In this document: in pieces, positions 61,908 to 64,000 of the stretch
Numbering within the stretch: position 1 is the first letter of the stretch
Layout of the letters: every line of letters starts with the position of its first letter
Source: Anarhynchus alexandrinus
Lineage: Eukaryota > Chordata > Aves > Charadriiformes > Charadriidae
Length of the DNA stretch: 64,000 nucleotides
Assembly (NCBI GenBank): GCA_008711295.1
Contig: VUYV01000004.1
Span: forward strand, 4,127,129 to 4,191,128
Direction of reading: 5' to 3'
The notes under the pieces: generated by a model
What the model was told of the DNA's origin: nothing
Databases searched by the model: none
What the model saw: the letters and a program-made list of their open reading frames with translations, nothing else
Position numbers and translations under genes: made by a program

Positions 61908-62405
61908 ATGTCCTGTAACATATTGAAGTGGCGGCAGAGTTCCAAGCTCAAAGGAGGAAATATTTGCAGAATGATTGGAGGAGTGGAGGAGGAGTCAGTC
62001 CCACTTGACACACAGAATCTGCCTCTTCTCCCAAATGGGGACCAAGAAATATTTTCAGGTAACCATCCGCAATCACCTTGCTATGCCACAAAGTTTCTAA
62101 GCAGAGCAGACGTAACAAGGCTCACCTCTAAGACAGCCCACTTAATGACTGTTGCAAGCTATATCCTGCACGTTCAGTGTCGTGTTACTCGTAAATGTGC
62201 ATTTCTAGCAGACTCCTTTCCCATCCTGCCCCAAGAAAAGTCACTGGCCATGTCCTCCATCAGACAAGGAGCTGCCACAGTGGAAATGTGGTACCTGGTA
62301 TCTCTTCACATACACCATAGCTGCTTCTACACCCAAACAGCCGCAGCTGCACTATGGCAAGCAGTTCTAGACAAGCAAAAGGCACTTGAATTGTTGTTCA
62401 TATAA
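61908..62405 (+). other. Longest ATG-started open frame, 165 codons, probably chance
   Basis: The frame begins at an ATG and runs 165 codons to a stop at 62403-62405. The product starts MSCNILKWRQSSKLKGGN and shows no signal peptide, membrane span, repeat or known motif. In sequence of this base composition, 128 kb of two-strand reading should give roughly one stop-free run of this size by chance. No TATA box, CpG island or poly(A) arrangement sets it apart. A spliced or single-exon novel gene is not excluded, but nothing favours it. Confidence 0.12.
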
Positions 62406-63238
62406 ATGAATGTCATCGAAAAATTATTCATCCCAGTCACGCACTATTGAAGCTGGAAGACGTGGCTGTGATTTAGACACCAAATCTGACCAAATTCCTA
62501 ATGCTAGGACTGAATTACAATGGGCAACTTGCCATACTGTAGTCTCTGCACATCTCAAAGGCTTGGAAAGTTTTTTCCACAGAAGAATGTGAAAAGAGGT
62601 TTTTTCCACATCAGTGTTAGAAATATGGGACTGATCCCCCATGAAACCCAGTTGCTATTCTAAAGTTATGAGAAATCTGTTGGAGACTTGAGACTCTTTC
62701 TCCCAAGTTGTACCCTTGTACTCTAAGCTTTGGGCTATTCTCTCTATGCCTCACGTTTGCAGGTAAATCCTTTCAGCAATTCAAGACCACAATGACCCCT
62801 TCACTTTCAATTTGCTAAAGAACTTTACACATTTCAAACTTTCTTGTTCAGCTCAGCTTGTTTCTCCGTTTCATCTTCAACACTTGTGAAAGACGAAGAT
62901 AAAATCAAAGTGAGGTAGAAGAACAGAACCCCAGTGTCAGTGTTCAGGAGTTCAGCCCTGCCAGGTACCAAACACTCAGGAGCTGCTCAACATCTTGCAG
63001 AGACCCAGCTTCACATTCTTTGACTTCCCCCATACGTTGTTATTTTTAGACTTGTTACTGCCTGTCTGCTGCAGTGTCATGACGATGCAGTCTCTGAAGG
63101 CTCTCTCTCTCTTCAATTCCTACCCTAACACAATGGCACTATCAAGAAAAGAAGCATTTTTAATCATCTTTTGATTCTGAGCTATCTTTTCCATTGCTAA
63201 TAATGTTTCCTATTTCTCTGTGACTAGAGCAAAAGAAA
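62406..63238. other. Non-coding DNA, no gene seen
   Basis: Short opposed frames only (60 and 72 codons at 62410-62642). No repeat family recognised. Confidence 0.6.
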
Positions 63239-63268
63239 ATTATATATATACAAATATATATATACACC
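63239..63268. repeat. (TA)n simple repeat
   Basis: Two TA runs separated by CAA, followed by CACC. Typical short dinucleotide microsatellite. Confidence 0.9.
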
Positions 63269-64000
63269 AATCACACAGAAAACTGCCCATACAATCATTC
63301 ACGTTTCTTATTCATTATTGACAAGAATTTTAACTGGCTAATTTTCAGTTTTATCAAAACACTAAATTACAACCGCAATGACTTCATTGATTTTCAAGGC
63401 AATTCTTTTCCCCCCAGAGAGATGGTTTGCTTTCAACAAACCATGAAAATTCATGTATTTCAGAACCAAATCTAACGATTGATATCTTCCTATTGTTACC
63501 TTGCAATTGGAGCTCTGTAGTTTACTCCTTGCCATTTGAATAGTGATTAACATAATAATTAGATTTTTACATAAAGCCTTGATCATCCCAAAGGAACTGC
63601 AGATATTCAGCTGAATATAAGCTATTCAATTCTCCTTTAAACAAAGGGCAGAGTTTGAAAGTAGCTATATTAGACCAGCTGATTTGGTTGGACAAATTAG
63701 AAAAGCTTCTAGATACACAAGTTCTTCTTAACATCCCTTCTCCAGACAAGTTTCTGGGTACAAAAGACTCATTTTTCCCACTTCATCACCTGATCTATTA
63801 AAAGATTTTATCTCTGCCTACAACCTTTTATCTTTCTGTATTTTTAAATGAACAAAATGTCTCGTGCCATCTCCATAACCTGAAAACTAGACTCCAGACC
63901 CTTCAAAGTAGATTTTCTACGTATTTATTTCATGTGATCACTACTTCTTTAAAAAGACTTCTAAAAAATGCATGATGATGTAAGGAACTGTAGAGAAACT
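63269..64000. other. Non-coding DNA, no gene seen
   Basis: Minus-strand frames of 74 and 60 codons (63362-63586, 63567-63749) overlap in different registers and show no features. The window ends in plain AT-rich sequence. Confidence 0.55.

Noticed and set aside
1..64000. Endogenous retrovirus, tRNA, rRNA, snRNA, CRISPR or telomeric repeats
   Set aside because: No paired long terminal repeats, polymerase motifs, cloverleaf sequences, regular spacer arrays or TTAGGG arrays were seen on either strand by eye. Degenerate copies could be missed without a search.

Overview
This window looks like AT-rich, gene-poor vertebrate DNA, most likely from a bird. The evidence is a good match to the 3' end of the avian CR1 LINE (about 53955-54085), a GC-rich block resembling the CR1 5' untranslated region (about 20995-21425), older CR1-type relics (about 55160-55400, perhaps 23674-23760), MIR/CORE-SINE relics, and several very old palindromic repeats of a kind I associate with turtle, crocodile and bird genomes. 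Recent repeats are few and there are no Alu, B1 or L1 sequences. All family names come from memory of consensus sequences; no search was run.

I found no protein-coding gene that I can defend. The longest open frames (173, 165, 156 and 144 codons) are about what chance gives in 128 kb of two-strand sequence, or lie in GC-rich or repeat DNA where stops are rare. No tRNA, rRNA, snRNA, CRISPR array or intact retroviral element was recognised. The window is best read as the inside of a very long intron or an intergenic desert.

Layout: 1-7.8 kb is plain non-coding DNA with one palindromic repeat and small tandem repeats. From 7.8 to 9.0 kb the minus strand carries a chain of protein-like open frames in shifting registers, perhaps an unidentified decayed pseudogene, followed by a MIR relic. 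From 9.2 to 20.3 kb there is almost nothing but homopolymer tracts and a possible recursive splice site. At 20.3-21.4 kb an AT-rich block that looks conserved adjoins a GC-rich CR1 5' fragment. From 21.4 to 36 kb there are two exon-like segments with strong splice signals (23114-23195, 31925-32009), another AT-rich block and several MIR relics. From 36 to 50 kb there are two palindromic repeats, a minus-strand exon-like segment (45170-45295) and a short GC-rich exon-like segment beside a GGAA microsatellite. From 50 to 64 kb there are CR1 and MIR relics, two more palindromic repeats, and a candidate conserved non-coding block at 59.2-59.8 kb.

If anything here is functional, the likeliest candidates are the conserved-looking AT-rich blocks, possibly enhancers of a neighbouring developmental gene, and the exon-like segments, possibly parts of a long non-coding RNA or cryptic exons of a host gene. 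Both are inference and need cross-species alignment or RNA data.
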